Assembly (NCBI GenBank): GCA_024372495.1
Contig: CP099977.1
Span: 3,844,001 to 3,908,000 of the forward strand
Length of the DNA stretch: 64,000 bases
Direction: 5' to 3'
From: Pseudarthrobacter sp. Fe7
GTDB taxonomy: Bacteria > Actinomycetota > Actinomycetes > Actinomycetales > Micrococcaceae
Shown: piece after piece, positions 41,348-50,863 of the stretch
How positions within the stretch are numbered: the stretch's first letter is position 1
Layout: each line of letters starts with the position of its first letter
Made by a program: the position numbers and the translations under genes
The notes under the pieces: model-generated
What the model was told of the DNA's origin: nothing
What the model saw: only the letters and a program-made list of their open reading frames with translations
Databases searched by the model: none

Positions 41348-41497
41348 CTTCATTCTCCAGACTCTTTCAACCGGCCATGGATTCGGCCTTGTATCGAGTC
41401 TCGGTCCGGCCCCGGGCCGGTGCGTCCGGCGGCGGGAGTCACCTGTGGCGGGCCGCGTACTCCTCCGGGAGTCCGGCGGCTGCACCCGGTGACGGCC

Positions 41498-42164
41498 TCA
41501 GCCGGCCCAGCCGGGCCGGACCAGGCCGGATTCGTAGGCCAGCACCACCAGCTGCGCCCTGTCCCTGACCATCAGCTTCGCCATGATCCGCGAGACGTGC
41601 GTCTTGGCCGTGAGTGGAGTGATGAACAGCCGCCCGGCGATTTCCGCGTTGTTCAACCCCTCCCCCACAAGCTGGAGGACTTCCCGCTCCCGCTCCCTAA
41701 TGCGGTCCAGTGCCACCGGCCGTTCGGCGGCGCGGGAATGCTGTGCCAACTGGGCCATGATCCGCCGGGTCACCGACGGCGACAGCAGCGCGTCGCCGTC
41801 GTGCACAATCCGGACTGCGCGCAGGAGCTCGGCCGGCTCGGTGTCCTTGACCAGGAAACCGGCGGCACCGGCCCGCACGGCCTCGGAGATGTATTCGTCC
41901 AGGCTCGAAGGTGGTGAGCATGACCACCCGGGTATCTGGCAGCGCAGGGTCGGCGAGGATCTGCCGCGTTGCCTCCAGGCCGTCGCCGTCCGGCATGCGG
42001 ATATCCATCAGGACCACATCGGGATGCCATTGGCGGGCCAGCCGCACCGCTTCGCGCCCGGTCCCGCATTCGGCCACGACCTTCATGTCGGCCTCGGCGT
42101 CCAGCAGCGCCCGGAAGCCCGCGCGGATCAGGTTCTGGTCATCAGCCAGCAGGATGCTGATCAT
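41498..42164 (-). CDS. NarL/LuxR-type response regulator (apparent frameshift)
   Basis: About 221 residues. Receiver domain: acidic pair in LLADDQNLIRAGF, phosphoacceptor Asp in DVVLMDIRMPDGDG near 54, LTTFE for the conserved Thr region. LuxR helix-turn-helix at the end: REVLQLVGEGLNNAEIAGRL and VSRIMAKL. An extra base at 41901-41905 (AGGCT for AGCT) splits it after LTTFE; repair gives LDEYISEAVRAGAAGFLVKD. Start overlaps the histidine kinase stop by 4 bp. Confidence 0.9.
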
Positions 42165-43297
42165 CCTTGCTCGTGCCCTGCGCCGGCGGTCAGCGGGAGG
42201 ACCGCACGCACCCGCCAGCCCGCACCGGGCCGCGCCGGCCCCAGCTCAAGGCTGCCGCCCAAAGCCGCCACCCGCTCGCGCATGCCGGTGATGCCGTTAC
42301 CTTCGGGCTCCGTGCCGGCTCCGGCGCCGTCGTCTTCAATGGTCACCAGCAACTCCCCTTCCGCCGCGTGGATAGCGACCCGGGCCGTCCGGGCGCCGGA
42401 ATGCCGGGCCACGTTGGTCAATGCCTCCTGCACAATGCGGTACGCCGCTTCCTGCACCGCCGCGGGAACAGATTCCACACCCGCGTCGGATTGCAGCCGG
42501 ACATCGAGCCCGGCGCGCTGGGCGTTGGCAACGATTTCCGGGACCCGGCCAAGGCTGGGCCGGCTGGTGGGGCGCAACGGAGCGTCCTCCCGGAGCACGC
42601 CCAGCAGCTGGCGGACTTCAGCCAACGATTCCCTGCTCGCTGCCTTGATGGTCTCCAAAGCTGGGCGGAACTGCGCCGGATCCTTCTCGCCCAGGTGCAG
42701 CGCCACTGAGGCCCGCACATTAATGAGGGACAGCGAATGCGCCACCACGTCATGGATGTCCCGCGCCAAGGCGAGCCTGTACGCGTCGCGGGCAGCCTGC
42801 TCCGCGGCGGCTCGCTGGCGGCGCCGTTCGGCCACCCGTTCGCCACGGAACCGCACCCCTTCCCCGATCAGGACCAGGATGGCCAGCCACGAGGACCCGG
42901 CGAATGCCCGGACGAACGCCGCTTCGTCCCCGCCGCGCGCGGCGGCGAGGAACAACGCCAGGATTCCCGCCGCCGCCCCCGACCACGCCGCCGTACGCTT
43001 CCCGGCAGCCGCCGTCAGGATCAGTGCCAGGGCGAAGGACAGGAACACCGGACCCCACGCGTAGCCCAGGGCAAGGAAGGCTGCGGTGGCCCCGGCGGAA
43101 ACGGGCAGCATCAGCAGCGGCGCGCGCCGGCGAAAAGCCAGCGCGGCGGGCCCCAGCAGCAGCAACGCCAGTGCCAGGGGGTCCAGGGGCGCATGGCCGG
43201 GCTGCCGGAAGGAAGCGAACCACGACCCCGCCACCTGGATCACGGCAACCACCACCACGATCACGGCGGTGGGCGGTCCCCGGAAACGGCGCTGCAT
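42161..43297 (-). CDS. Sensor histidine kinase (NarX/DesK type)
   Basis: 378 residues. Several N-terminal membrane helices (residues about 10-140) with short loops, then HisKA_3 with phosphoacceptor His in LARDIHDVVAHSLSLI near 195, and an ATPase domain with IVQEALTNVARHSGA and VTIEDDGAGA. The glycine box ends at GNGITGMRERVAALGG. The DesK-like layout, with no extracellular sensor domain, suggests a membrane-state or stress cue (inference). Partner regulator is the next gene. Confidence 0.92.
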   Translation of the reverse strand: MQRRFRGPPTAVIVVVVAVIQVAGSWFASFRQPGHAPLDPLALALLLLGPAALAFRRRAPLLMLPVSAGATAAFLALGYAWGPVFLSFALALILTAAAGKRTAAWSGAAAGILALFLAAARGGDEAAFVRAFAGSSWLAILVLIGEGVRFRGERVAERRRQRAAAEQAARDAYRLALARDIHDVVAHSLSLINVRASVALHLGEKDPAQFRPALETIKAASRESLAEVRQLLGVLREDAPLRPTSRPSLGRVPEIVANAQRAGLDVRLQSDAGVESVPAAVQEAAYRIVQEALTNVARHSGARTARVAIHAAEGELLVTIEDDGAGAGTEPEGNGITGMRERVAALGGSLELGPARPGAGWRVRAVLPLTAGAGHEQG

Positions 43298-43402
43298 GGA
43301 CCGAGCCTATGCCCGCCGGCGGGGAAAGTCGTCAGGTGGGCGGCGTAGCGCAGGTACTCCCCGGAGTAGGCGCACGGCCCCGCGGAGCCTCGCTTAAACG
43401 GC

Positions 43403-43450
43403 CGACGGCGGCGCGGCGCCTTCCGTTCGAAAGGTGCCGCGCCGCCGTCG
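43403..43450 (-). terminator. Terminator of glyA-folD
   Basis: 20-bp near-perfect stem (one G-T pair) with CGACGGCGGCGCGGC-type arms and an 8-base loop, just after the folD stop. Confidence 0.85.
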
Positions 43451-43467
43451 TGCGCTTTGTTGCCGAA

Positions 43468-44370
43468 TTACTGTGCGATGCCCGCAGCCCGTTCCGCGGC
43501 TTCGACTACGTTGGTCATCAGCAGCGCCACGGTCATGGGGCCCACGCCGCCGGGGTTCGGCGAAATCCAGCCGGCTACCTCGGCAGCGGCGGGGTCGATG
43601 TCGCCGTAGACGCGGCTCTTGCCTGTCTCCGGATCGGTTTCGCGGGTGACGCCGACGTCAAGCAATGCAGCACCCGGCTTCACGTCCGCAGCCTTGACGA
43701 TGTGCTTCACACCCGCCGCGCCCACGATCACATCCGCCTGCCGCAGCAGTTCCGACAGGTTCTTGGTGCCGGTGTGGGTCAGGGTCACGGTGGCGTTGAC
43801 ATCGCGCCGCGTGAGCAGCAGGCCGATCGAGCGGCCGATGGTGACGCCGCGGCCCACCACCACCACGTGCTTGCCGGCCAGGCTGTACCCATTGCGCTCC
43901 AGCAGCTCAATCACGCCGCGGGGCGTGCACGGCAGCGGAGTGGTGATCTTGTTGTTGACGTTCAGCACCAACCGGCCGAGGTTGGTGGGGTGCAGGCCAT
44001 CGGCGTCCTTGGCGGGGTCGATTCGCTCCAGGATGGCGTCCGTGTCCAGGTGCTTTGGCAGCGGCAACTGCACAATGTAGCCGTGGCAGGCGGGGTCCGT
44101 ATTGAGTTCGTCAATGAGGGCCTCCACCTGCTCCTGGGTGGCGTCAGCCGGAAGCTCGCGCTGGATGGAGTTCATCCCGATCTGCACGGACTGCTTGTGC
44201 TTCATGGAGACATACAGCTGCGAGGCGGGGTCGGCGCCCACCAGCACAGTGGCGATGCCGGGTGTGACGCCCTTGGCCTTGAGTGCGGCCACGCGTTCGG
44301 TCAGCTCGGCCTTGATGGCGGCGGCGGTGGCCTTGCCGTCAAGGATCTGTGCGGTTGTGGTTTCAGTCAT
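43468..44370 (-). CDS. folD: Bifunctional methylenetetrahydrofolate dehydrogenase/cyclohydrolase
   Basis: 300 residues. Interconverts methylene-, methenyl- and formyl-THF. Signature YVSMKHKQSVQIGMN with the catalytic Lys near 56, the block YIVQLPLPKHLD, and the NADP motif VVVGRGVTIGRSIGLLL. It starts 3 bp after the glyA stop, so serine-derived one-carbon units flow directly to it. Confidence 0.94.
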   Translation of the reverse strand: MTETTTAQILDGKATAAAIKAELTERVAALKAKGVTPGIATVLVGADPASQLYVSMKHKQSVQIGMNSIQRELPADATQEQVEALIDELNTDPACHGYIVQLPLPKHLDTDAILERIDPAKDADGLHPTNLGRLVLNVNNKITTPLPCTPRGVIELLERNGYSLAGKHVVVVGRGVTIGRSIGLLLTRRDVNATVTLTHTGTKNLSELLRQADVIVGAAGVKHIVKAADVKPGAALLDVGVTRETDPETGKSRVYGDIDPAAAEVAGWISPNPGGVGPMTVALLMTNVVEAAERAAGIAQ

Positions 44371-44373
44371 CGG

Positions 44374-45672
44374 TTACCACTGCTCGTGCTGTGGGTAGAG
44401 CGGGAAGTCAGCTGCCAGCTTATCAACGCGGGCCTGCAGGGACTCGACGTCGGCGCTGGTGCCTGCCTTGAGGGCGGTGGCGATGATCTCGGCGACCTCG
44501 GTGAACTCGGCAGCGCCGAAGCCACGGGTGGCCAGCGCCGGGGTGCCGATGCGCAGGCCGGAGGTGACCATAGGCGGGCGGGGGTCGAACGGCACGGCGT
44601 TGCGGTTTACGGTGATGCCCACGGAGTGCAGGAGGTCCTCGGCCTGCTGGCCGTCCAGCTGCGAGTTGCGCAGGTCCACGAGCACCAGGTGCACGTCTGT
44701 GCCGCCCGTGAGGACGGAGACGCCGGCTTCGGCGACGTCGGACTGGTTCAGGCGGTCGGCGATGATCCTGGCGCCTTCCAGGACGCGCTCCTGGCGCTCC
44801 TTGAATTCCTGGGTGCCGGCGATCTTGAAGGCGACGGCCTTCGCGGCGATGACGTGCATGAGGGGGCCGCCCTGCTGGCCCGGGAAGACGCTGGAGTTGA
44901 GCTTCTTGGCCCACTGTTCCTTGGCGAGGATCACACCTGAGCGGGGGCCGGCAAGGGTCTTGTGCACGGTGGAGGTGACGACGTCGGAGTGCGGCACCGG
45001 GCTGGGGTGCAGTCCCGCTGCCACCAGGCCGGCGAAGTGTGCCATGTCGGTCCAGAGCAGCGCGCCCACTTCATCGGCGATGGAGCGGAAGGCGGCGAAG
45101 TCCAGGTGGCGCGGGTAGGCGGACCAGCCGGCGATGATCACCTGGGGCTTTTCGGCGATTGCCTGCTCGCGGAGCTTGTCCATGTCGATCCGGAAGTTGT
45201 CTTCCTCCACCTGGTAGGCAGCCACCTTGTACAGCTTCCCGGAGAAGTTCAGCTTCATGCCGTGGGTCAGGTGGCCGCCGTGGGCCAGGGACAGGCCCAG
45301 GATCTTGTCGCCGGGGGTGATCATGGCAGAGAGGGCGGCGGCGTTGGCCTGTGCGCCGGAGTGCGGCTGGACGTTGGCGAACTCAGCGCCGAACAATGCC
45401 TTGACCCGGTCGATGGCCAGCTGTTCTGCCACGTCCACGTATTCGCAGCCGCCGTAGTAGCGGCGGCCCGGGTAGCCCTCTGCGTACTTGTTGGTGAGGA
45501 CGGAGCCCTGGGCCTCCATCACGGCGCGCGGCGCGAAGTTCTCGGAAGCGATCATTTCCAGGGTGCCGCGCTGGCGGCCAAGCTCCTGCTCGAGGACTTT
45601 GGCGATTTCTGGGTCGAGCTCAGCCAGCGGCTGGTTGCTGACGGCTGTGGTTGAGGTGGCTGTAGTAGTCAC
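44374..45672 (-). CDS. glyA: Serine hydroxymethyltransferase
   Basis: 432 residues, PLP enzyme that moves the serine beta carbon to THF. PLP lysine in VVTSTVHKTLAGPRSG near 243; N-terminal IASENFAPRAVMEAQGS; NVQPHSGAQANAA near 103. GTG 45672 has CAGGAG upstream. No recognisable riboswitch in the 276 bp separating it from divergent purU, though the leader is long. Confidence 0.95.
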   Translation of the reverse strand: MTTTATSTTAVSNQPLAELDPEIAKVLEQELGRQRGTLEMIASENFAPRAVMEAQGSVLTNKYAEGYPGRRYYGGCEYVDVAEQLAIDRVKALFGAEFANVQPHSGAQANAAALSAMITPGDKILGLSLAHGGHLTHGMKLNFSGKLYKVAAYQVEEDNFRIDMDKLREQAIAEKPQVIIAGWSAYPRHLDFAAFRSIADEVGALLWTDMAHFAGLVAAGLHPSPVPHSDVVTSTVHKTLAGPRSGVILAKEQWAKKLNSSVFPGQQGGPLMHVIAAKAVAFKIAGTQEFKERQERVLEGARIIADRLNQSDVAEAGVSVLTGGTDVHLVLVDLRNSQLDGQQAEDLLHSVGITVNRNAVPFDPRPPMVTSGLRIGTPALATRGFGAAEFTEVAEIIATALKAGTSADVESLQARVDKLAADFPLYPQHEQW

Positions 45673-45948
45673 GAAGAACTCCTGGCTAGGGATACGGGCA
45701 CTGCTTAGGTCAGGCTACCGGCTGGCGCGCTTCCGCACCGTGTTGATGACAGGGCGTGAAAGCTCGGCATGGTGCTGCTGTGCTGACGCGGGTGCAGCCC
45801 CAATTTCCGGCAAAACATGACCCTCGGCCCAGGCGTACGATCCGTGGTCTTCGTGATTGCCGCTCCCTGGTGGTTAGCCACCCAACGCCAGTTGCGACCG
45901 TTCCAGCCTACCAAAACCGGAGCCTGCGGCGCGGGTAGGCTATTACGC

Positions 45949-46809
45949 GTGAATGAACAGCTGCTGAACCGAGCGTACGTAGTAACCCTGTCCTGCCCGG
46001 ACCGCCCCGGAATCGTCCACGCCGTGGCCGGAGCGCTGCTCGTGGCGGGCTGCAACATTACGGATTCGCAGCAGTACGGCAGCCCTTCAACCGGGAACTT
46101 CTTCATGCGCGTGGAGGTGACCACGGCTGCCGCTAAGTCCGAGCTGCGTGCTGCGCTGGAGCCGGTGGTGGAGGCCTTTTCGATGCAGTGGAGCCTGGAT
46201 ACCGTGGGCGACAAAGTGCGCACCCTGGTGATGTGCAGCACCTCGGCCCACTGCCTTAATGACCTGCTTTTCCAGCAGCGCTCCGGCACGCTTCCCATTG
46301 AAATCCCGGCCATCGTCTCCAACCACCAGGACCTGGCCGGCCTGGCCGAGTTCTACGGCATCCCGTTCCACTACATTCCGGTGACCAAGGACACCAAGGT
46401 GCAGGCGGAGGACAAGCTGCGCGCCCTCATCGCAGAACACGACATTAAACTGACCGTCCTGGCCCGCTACATGCAGATCCTGTCCGATGAACTCTGCACC
46501 GACCTCACGGGCAAGGCCATCAACATCCACCACTCGTTCCTGCCCTCCTTCAAGGGCGCCAAGCCCTACCACCAGGCGCACGCGCGCGGCGTGAAGCTGA
46601 TCGGTGCCACGGCGCACTACGTCACCGCCGCCCTGGACGAGGGGCCCATCATCGAGCAGGAAGTCATCCGGGTGGACCACGCCCGTACGGCCGAGCAGTT
46701 CGTCCAAATGGGCCGCGACGTTGAGGGCCGCACCCTGGTCCAGGCCGTGCAGTGGCACGCCGAGCACCGGGTACTGCTGGACGGCAACCGCACGGTGGTC
46801 TTCAACTAA
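45949..46809 (+). CDS. purU: Formyltetrahydrofolate deformylase
   Basis: 286 residues: N-terminal ACT domain (residues 7-85, TLSCPDRPGIVHAVAGALL), then a formyltransferase-like domain with INIHHSFLPSFKGAKPYHQA and GATAHYVTAALDEGPII. Releases formate from 10-formyl-THF, balancing the pool that FolD and GlyA fill. GTG 45949 is the start. Followed by a large perfect inverted repeat. Confidence 0.94.
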   Translation: MNEQLLNRAYVVTLSCPDRPGIVHAVAGALLVAGCNITDSQQYGSPSTGNFFMRVEVTTAAAKSELRAALEPVVEAFSMQWSLDTVGDKVRTLVMCSTSAHCLNDLLFQQRSGTLPIEIPAIVSNHQDLAGLAEFYGIPFHYIPVTKDTKVQAEDKLRALIAEHDIKLTVLARYMQILSDELCTDLTGKAINIHHSFLPSFKGAKPYHQAHARGVKLIGATAHYVTAALDEGPIIEQEVIRVDHARTAEQFVQMGRDVEGRTLVQAVQWHAEHRVLLDGNRTVVFN

Positions 46810-46857
46810 GTAGCAGCAGGTGTCGCTTTGAGGCTTCAAAACGACACCTGCTGCTAC
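46810..46857. repeat. Large perfect inverted repeat between purU and the carbonic-anhydrase-like gene
   Basis: 16-bp perfect arms (GTAGCAGCAGGTGTCG and its complement) around an inner TTTGA/TCAAA stem. It begins one base after the purU stop and can act as its terminator, but the CAG-rich arms differ from the GC-rich terminators elsewhere in the window and look like a dispersed palindromic element. Confidence 0.75.
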
Positions 46858-46891
46858 CCAGTTGGGTGCAGGGGTGGCTTAGGGTGAAGCC

Positions 46892-47410
46892 ATGGCTCCT
46901 CTTTACCCTTTCGCCGGCAATTCCCCGGCCGTCCATGAATCAGCGTTCGTGGCCCCGTCAGCCTCGATCATTGGCAATGCCACCCTGGGCCCGGACGCCA
47001 GCGCCTTCTACGGCGTCTCCGTCCGCGCCGACACCGCGGCCATTACCGTCGGCGCCGGAAGCAACCTGCAGGACAACGTGGTGCTGCACGCCGACCCCGG
47101 CTTCCCCTGCACGGTGGGCGAACGCGTCAGTGTGGGGCACGCCGCCGTCGTCCATGGCTGCACGGTGGAGGACGACTGCCTGATCGGGATGGGCGCCACT
47201 GTCCTCAACGGCGCGGTGATCGGCGCCGGCTCGCTGGTGGCGGCCGGCGCCGTGGTGCTCGAAGGAACAGTGGTTCCGCCCCGCTCACTGGTGGCAGGCG
47301 TGCCCGCCAAGGTGCGTCGCGGACTCACGGATGAAGAGTTCGACGGCGTGCGCGCCAATGCGACGCGCTATGTGGAGCTCGCGGCGAAACACCGCGAGAT
47401 GCACAGCTAG
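46892..47410 (+). CDS. Gamma-carbonic-anhydrase-like hexapeptide-repeat protein
   Basis: 172 residues of left-handed beta-helix. Repeats such as ASIIGNATLGPDASAFYGVS and DNVVLHADPGFPCTVGERVS give the fold; histidines in VLHADP, SVGHAAVVHGC are placed as the metal ligands of the family. Activity as carbonic anhydrase or acetyltransferase is not certain. The end overlaps the convergent monooxygenase gene by 4 bp. Confidence 0.88.
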   Translation: MAPLYPFAGNSPAVHESAFVAPSASIIGNATLGPDASAFYGVSVRADTAAITVGAGSNLQDNVVLHADPGFPCTVGERVSVGHAAVVHGCTVEDDCLIGMGATVLNGAVIGAGSLVAAGAVVLEGTVVPPRSLVAGVPAKVRRGLTDEEFDGVRANATRYVELAAKHREMHS

Positions 47411-49143
47411 TCCAGGCTGATAGGGCCGAACTCGTCCAGCAGGTCGCCCGGCCCGGGGTTGCCCGGCGCGGATGACCCGCCCAGGTGGTTCACCACACCC
47501 CACACCGCGTTCAAGCCGGTGGTGACGGCACCTTCGGCCCAGCCGGCGGTGAAGGAGACGTCGTCGCCGGCCAGGAAGATTCCGCGCTGGGATTCGGGCA
47601 GTTTGTCCTGCTTGAAGTGGGTGAAGAGCCGCTGCTGGTAGCGGTAGTGGCCGGGCAGGTTGGCCTTGAAGGCGCCCATGAAGTTTGGGTCCGCCTCCCA
47701 GGACACGGTGATGGGCTGGCCCACGATGTGCCCGGCGATGTCCACCCCGGGATAGATCTGCTCGAGCGAGTGCAGCATCAGTTCTACGCGTTCGTCCGCG
47801 TCCAGGGCCAGCCACTTCAGGGCGTCGTCGTTCCAGGTGTAGGACAGCAGGATGACGGCGGGCTGGTCCGGGCCGTTGTCCAGCAGGTAGGTGGCCCGGT
47901 TCAGGCGGTCGGTCAGGGTCATGGACAGGACCTCGTTGCCGGTGTTGGGGTCGATGTCCTTCCAGAATGGCCGGTCCACCATGACGAAGGTCTTGGAGGA
48001 CTGCATGTAGTGCGATTTCTCCATCGCGGTCCACAGCCCGGCAGGGAACAGCGCCTCTTCCGTGTGGATGCGGGTGGACAGCAGCCACGACTGGCAGGTG
48101 GTGACCACCGCCGGGTAGCTGGCCTCCCGGCCCCAGCGTTCGCGGACGCGCAGGTTGCCGTCCGGGTCCCTGCTGATCTTTCCCACGGCGCCGCGGGGCG
48201 AGCCGGAGTGGAGCGAGGCCAGGGAGGTGCCGGCGGGCCAGTGCACCAGGTCCGACGGCGTGTGCTGCCACAGTGCCTCGGGCAGCCGTTGCGCTCCCCC
48301 TCGGATGAGCCGGTGCTGGTCGTCCGCGTCGGTGTAGACCACGCGGAGGATTTCCAGGATGGAGTTGGGGAAGTCGGTGTCCCAGCCGCCGGTGCCGAAG
48401 CCCACCTGGCCAAACGCCTCCCGGTGCGCGAACCCTGCCTTCTTGAAGGAGTCGCTGGCGGCGATGAAGCCGTAGAAGGTCTGCTCGTCCATGAGCGGGA
48501 GGAGTTCGTTCCAAAGGTCCTTGATCCGGGCCATGTCCCGCGCCTTGATGGCGTCCTGCATTTCAACAAATTTGGCACCGTCGTTGACCGCGGCCTTCCA
48601 GGCGTCGGCCACCTCGCGGAAAAATGGCGGCAGGTCGCCTGACTTTTCCGCATAGTACTTCTTGCCGGCCAGCTCGATCACCGTGCTGGAGGTGGGCTCG
48701 GCCAGGGGGTTGGGGAAGTCCTGGGTTTCCAGGCCCAGCAGGTCCACGTAGTGGTAGAAGGCCTTGCCCGAAACCGGGAACCTCATGCCGCCCAGGTCCG
48801 CCACCACTCCAGGGGCCGCCGGGAAGGCGGCCGTGCGGAGCCGCCCGCCGATCTGGTCCGCCTCATAAACCACCGGCCGCAGCCCAACCTTCATCAGCTC
48901 ATAGGCGGTTACGAGCCCGGAAAGCCCGGCGCCGATGACGGCAACCTCCGTGCCGTACAGTTCCGGCGGGACCGAGCCCAGGCCGTCGGGGTGGGCAAGG
49001 TAGTGGTCGTAGCTGAACGGGAAATCGGGGTTGAGCATGGTGATGGGCGCTGCCTGGCCGCCGGCTCCCCGCCCGGCCGCATCGGCCGGCGGGGTGGACG
49101 TACTGGAGGGGTCGAAGGCGGGCAGTTCGGTGGCGATGGTCAT
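47407..49143 (-). CDS. Flavin amine oxidase, lysine/tryptophan 2-monooxygenase-like (DavB-like)
   Basis: 578 residues. FAD motif VAVIGAGLSGLVTAYELMK near residues 67-85, then VYEADQIGGRLRT, DLGGMRFPVSGKAFYHYVD, FGQVGFGTGGWDTDFPNS and the C-terminal AGDDVSFTAGWAEGAVTTGL. By recall, the order of blocks follows Pseudomonas lysine 2-monooxygenase DavB closely, including the ending NPGPGDLLDEFGPI. It would turn an L-amino acid into the next-shorter amide with O2. Lysine is favoured by the neighbouring cationic permease and DavA-like amidase; tryptophan, arginine or phenylalanine remain possible. Stop overlaps the CA-like gene; start overlaps the permease stop by 4 bp. Confidence 0.85.
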   Translation of the reverse strand: MTIATELPAFDPSSTSTPPADAAGRGAGGQAAPITMLNPDFPFSYDHYLAHPDGLGSVPPELYGTEVAVIGAGLSGLVTAYELMKVGLRPVVYEADQIGGRLRTAAFPAAPGVVADLGGMRFPVSGKAFYHYVDLLGLETQDFPNPLAEPTSSTVIELAGKKYYAEKSGDLPPFFREVADAWKAAVNDGAKFVEMQDAIKARDMARIKDLWNELLPLMDEQTFYGFIAASDSFKKAGFAHREAFGQVGFGTGGWDTDFPNSILEILRVVYTDADDQHRLIRGGAQRLPEALWQHTPSDLVHWPAGTSLASLHSGSPRGAVGKISRDPDGNLRVRERWGREASYPAVVTTCQSWLLSTRIHTEEALFPAGLWTAMEKSHYMQSSKTFVMVDRPFWKDIDPNTGNEVLSMTLTDRLNRATYLLDNGPDQPAVILLSYTWNDDALKWLALDADERVELMLHSLEQIYPGVDIAGHIVGQPITVSWEADPNFMGAFKANLPGHYRYQQRLFTHFKQDKLPESQRGIFLAGDDVSFTAGWAEGAVTTGLNAVWGVVNHLGGSSAPGNPGPGDLLDEFGPISLD

Positions 49144-50666
49144 GATTGTTCTGCTTTCACAGGTTCCTGGCGCGGGGCCTTGGCGGTCATTTCACGGTAG
49201 TCGGGCTCGCTGAGGGCCGCTACCTTGGAGTTCCGGCGTCCGTAGCCGAAGTAGATGGCGATACCCACGAGCATCCAGGCGCCGAACACCAACCAGGTAT
49301 CGGTGCCAAGGTTGGCCATCAGGTAGGCGCACATGAGCGTGCCCAGCACGGGGGTGATGGGGTACAGCGGGACGCGGAAGCTTCGTTTCAGGTCCGGGCG
49401 GTTGCGGCGCAGGTAGATGACGGCCACGTTGACCAGCGCGAAGGCGAACAGGGTCCCGATGCTGGTGGCATCTGCGAGGGCTCCGAGCGGGACCAGGCCT
49501 GCGGTGAGGGCGACGGCGGTGCCCACAATGAGGGTTCCGGCGGCCGGGGTTCCGGTGCGCCGGGAGACGCGGCCGAAGACCTTGGGAACCAGGCCGTCGC
49601 GGGACATCGACAGGAGGATGCGGGTCTGGCCGTACAGGACGGTGAGCACGATGCTGGCGATGGCAAGGACGGCGCCGACGGAGAAGACCAGGGCGATCCA
49701 CGGCTGGTTGGTGGTTTCTTCCAGGATCTGGACCAGGGCGGCCTCGGTGCCGTCGAACCAGCCCCAGGGGCGGGCTCCGATGGCGGCCACTGCTACCAGG
49801 ACGTAGATGCCGGTGACGATCACCATGGAGAGCAGGATGGCGCGGGGAAGGTCGCGTTTGGGATCCCTGGCTTCTTCGCCTGCCGTGGAGGCCGCATCAA
49901 AGCCGATGTAGGAGAAAAACACCCTGGAGGCTGCGGCGGAGACGCCCGCCGCACCCATGGGCAGGAGCGGCTGGAAGTTTCCTGCGTTGAAGGCCGTAAA
50001 GGCGACGGCGCAGAAGAACAGCAGGATGCCCACTTTGACGATCACGATTGCCGTGTTGATCCGGGCGCTCTCCCGCGCTCCTCGGACCAGCAGCACCATG
50101 GCCAGGACCACGATGGCCACCGCCGGGATGTTCACCAGTCCCCCGTCGCCGGGAGGCTGGGCCACCGCATCGGGCAGCACCTGCCCGAACGCGGCCAGTG
50201 TTTCGTTGACGTACTGACCGGCGCCCACGGCCACAGCGGCCACGGAGACCGCATACTCCAGGACGAGGCACCAGCCGCAGATCCAGGCCATGCCCTCGCC
50301 CAGGGTGGCGTAGGAGTAGGAGTAGCTCGAGCCCGCCACGGGAACCAGGCCTGCCATCTCGGCGTAGGACACTGCGGAGAACAGGGCGGCCAGGCCGGCG
50401 ATGACAAACGAGATCCAGATGGCGGGCCCGGCCAGCGGAACCGATTCGCCGAGGATCACCAGGATGCCCGTCCCCAGGGTGGCACCTACGCTGATCATGG
50501 TCAGGTGGAGGACCCCGAAGCTGCGCACCAACCCGGGGGCGGTATCGCTCCCTTCGGCTTCGCTGACCATTTGTCCTATCGGTTTACGCCTCAGCAGCTG
50601 GGCCCGGAGGCCGGGCCGTCCGATGCTTTGCGCAATGGGCTTTTCGGTGGTCACAGGCACAGTCAC
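49140..50666 (-). CDS. APC-family cationic amino-acid permease
   Basis: 508 residues with about 12-14 membrane helices. The N-terminal RRKPIGQM and GVLHLTMISVGATLGTGI are typical of the cationic amino-acid transporter subgroup; FFSYIGFDAASTAGEEARDP near residue 250 is its internal signature. Probably brings in the substrate of the adjacent monooxygenase, with which it overlaps by 4 bp. Divergent from the PucR gene, with 197 bp between. Confidence 0.88.
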   Translation of the reverse strand: MTVPVTTEKPIAQSIGRPGLRAQLLRRKPIGQMVSEAEGSDTAPGLVRSFGVLHLTMISVGATLGTGILVILGESVPLAGPAIWISFVIAGLAALFSAVSYAEMAGLVPVAGSSYSYSYATLGEGMAWICGWCLVLEYAVSVAAVAVGAGQYVNETLAAFGQVLPDAVAQPPGDGGLVNIPAVAIVVLAMVLLVRGARESARINTAIVIVKVGILLFFCAVAFTAFNAGNFQPLLPMGAAGVSAAASRVFFSYIGFDAASTAGEEARDPKRDLPRAILLSMVIVTGIYVLVAVAAIGARPWGWFDGTEAALVQILEETTNQPWIALVFSVGAVLAIASIVLTVLYGQTRILLSMSRDGLVPKVFGRVSRRTGTPAAGTLIVGTAVALTAGLVPLGALADATSIGTLFAFALVNVAVIYLRRNRPDLKRSFRVPLYPITPVLGTLMCAYLMANLGTDTWLVFGAWMLVGIAIYFGYGRRNSKVAALSEPDYREMTAKAPRQEPVKAEQS

Positions 50667-50709
50667 CGTTGACGTCCCTTCAGAGTAGTTGTCGGTTTCC
50701 CCTCACCAA

Positions 50710-50729
50710 GGTTGGCATGTGAGCCAACT
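50710..50729. promoter_or_regulatory. Candidate operator in the permease/PucR divergent region
   Basis: Palindrome AGTTGGC-TCACAT-GCCAACC (read on the minus strand; GGTTGGC on the plus). It lies 44 bp upstream of the permease start and 135 bp upstream of pucR. A TATAGT at 50752-50757 could be the -10 of the plus-strand promoter. Confidence 0.5.
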
Positions 50730-50863
50730 CTCAGCCCGGTGCAAAATGACTTATAGTGATCCACCGTGAGACTTTATGCACAAACTGAGCAGATCCTGCA
50801 ATCCGGCGCCGGCGGCCGCCGGGTGCCACGGCGGCCGGGAGCCGGTCCACGCCGGGGGAAGCC

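Noticed and set aside
45673..45948. Glycine or THF riboswitch upstream of glyA
   Set aside because: No recognisable conserved core could be seen in the leader; a covariance-model scan would be needed.
49146..50672. 508-codon plus-strand frame over the permease
   Set aside because: Same length as the permease gene and charged, Gly/Asp/His-rich; antisense shadow.
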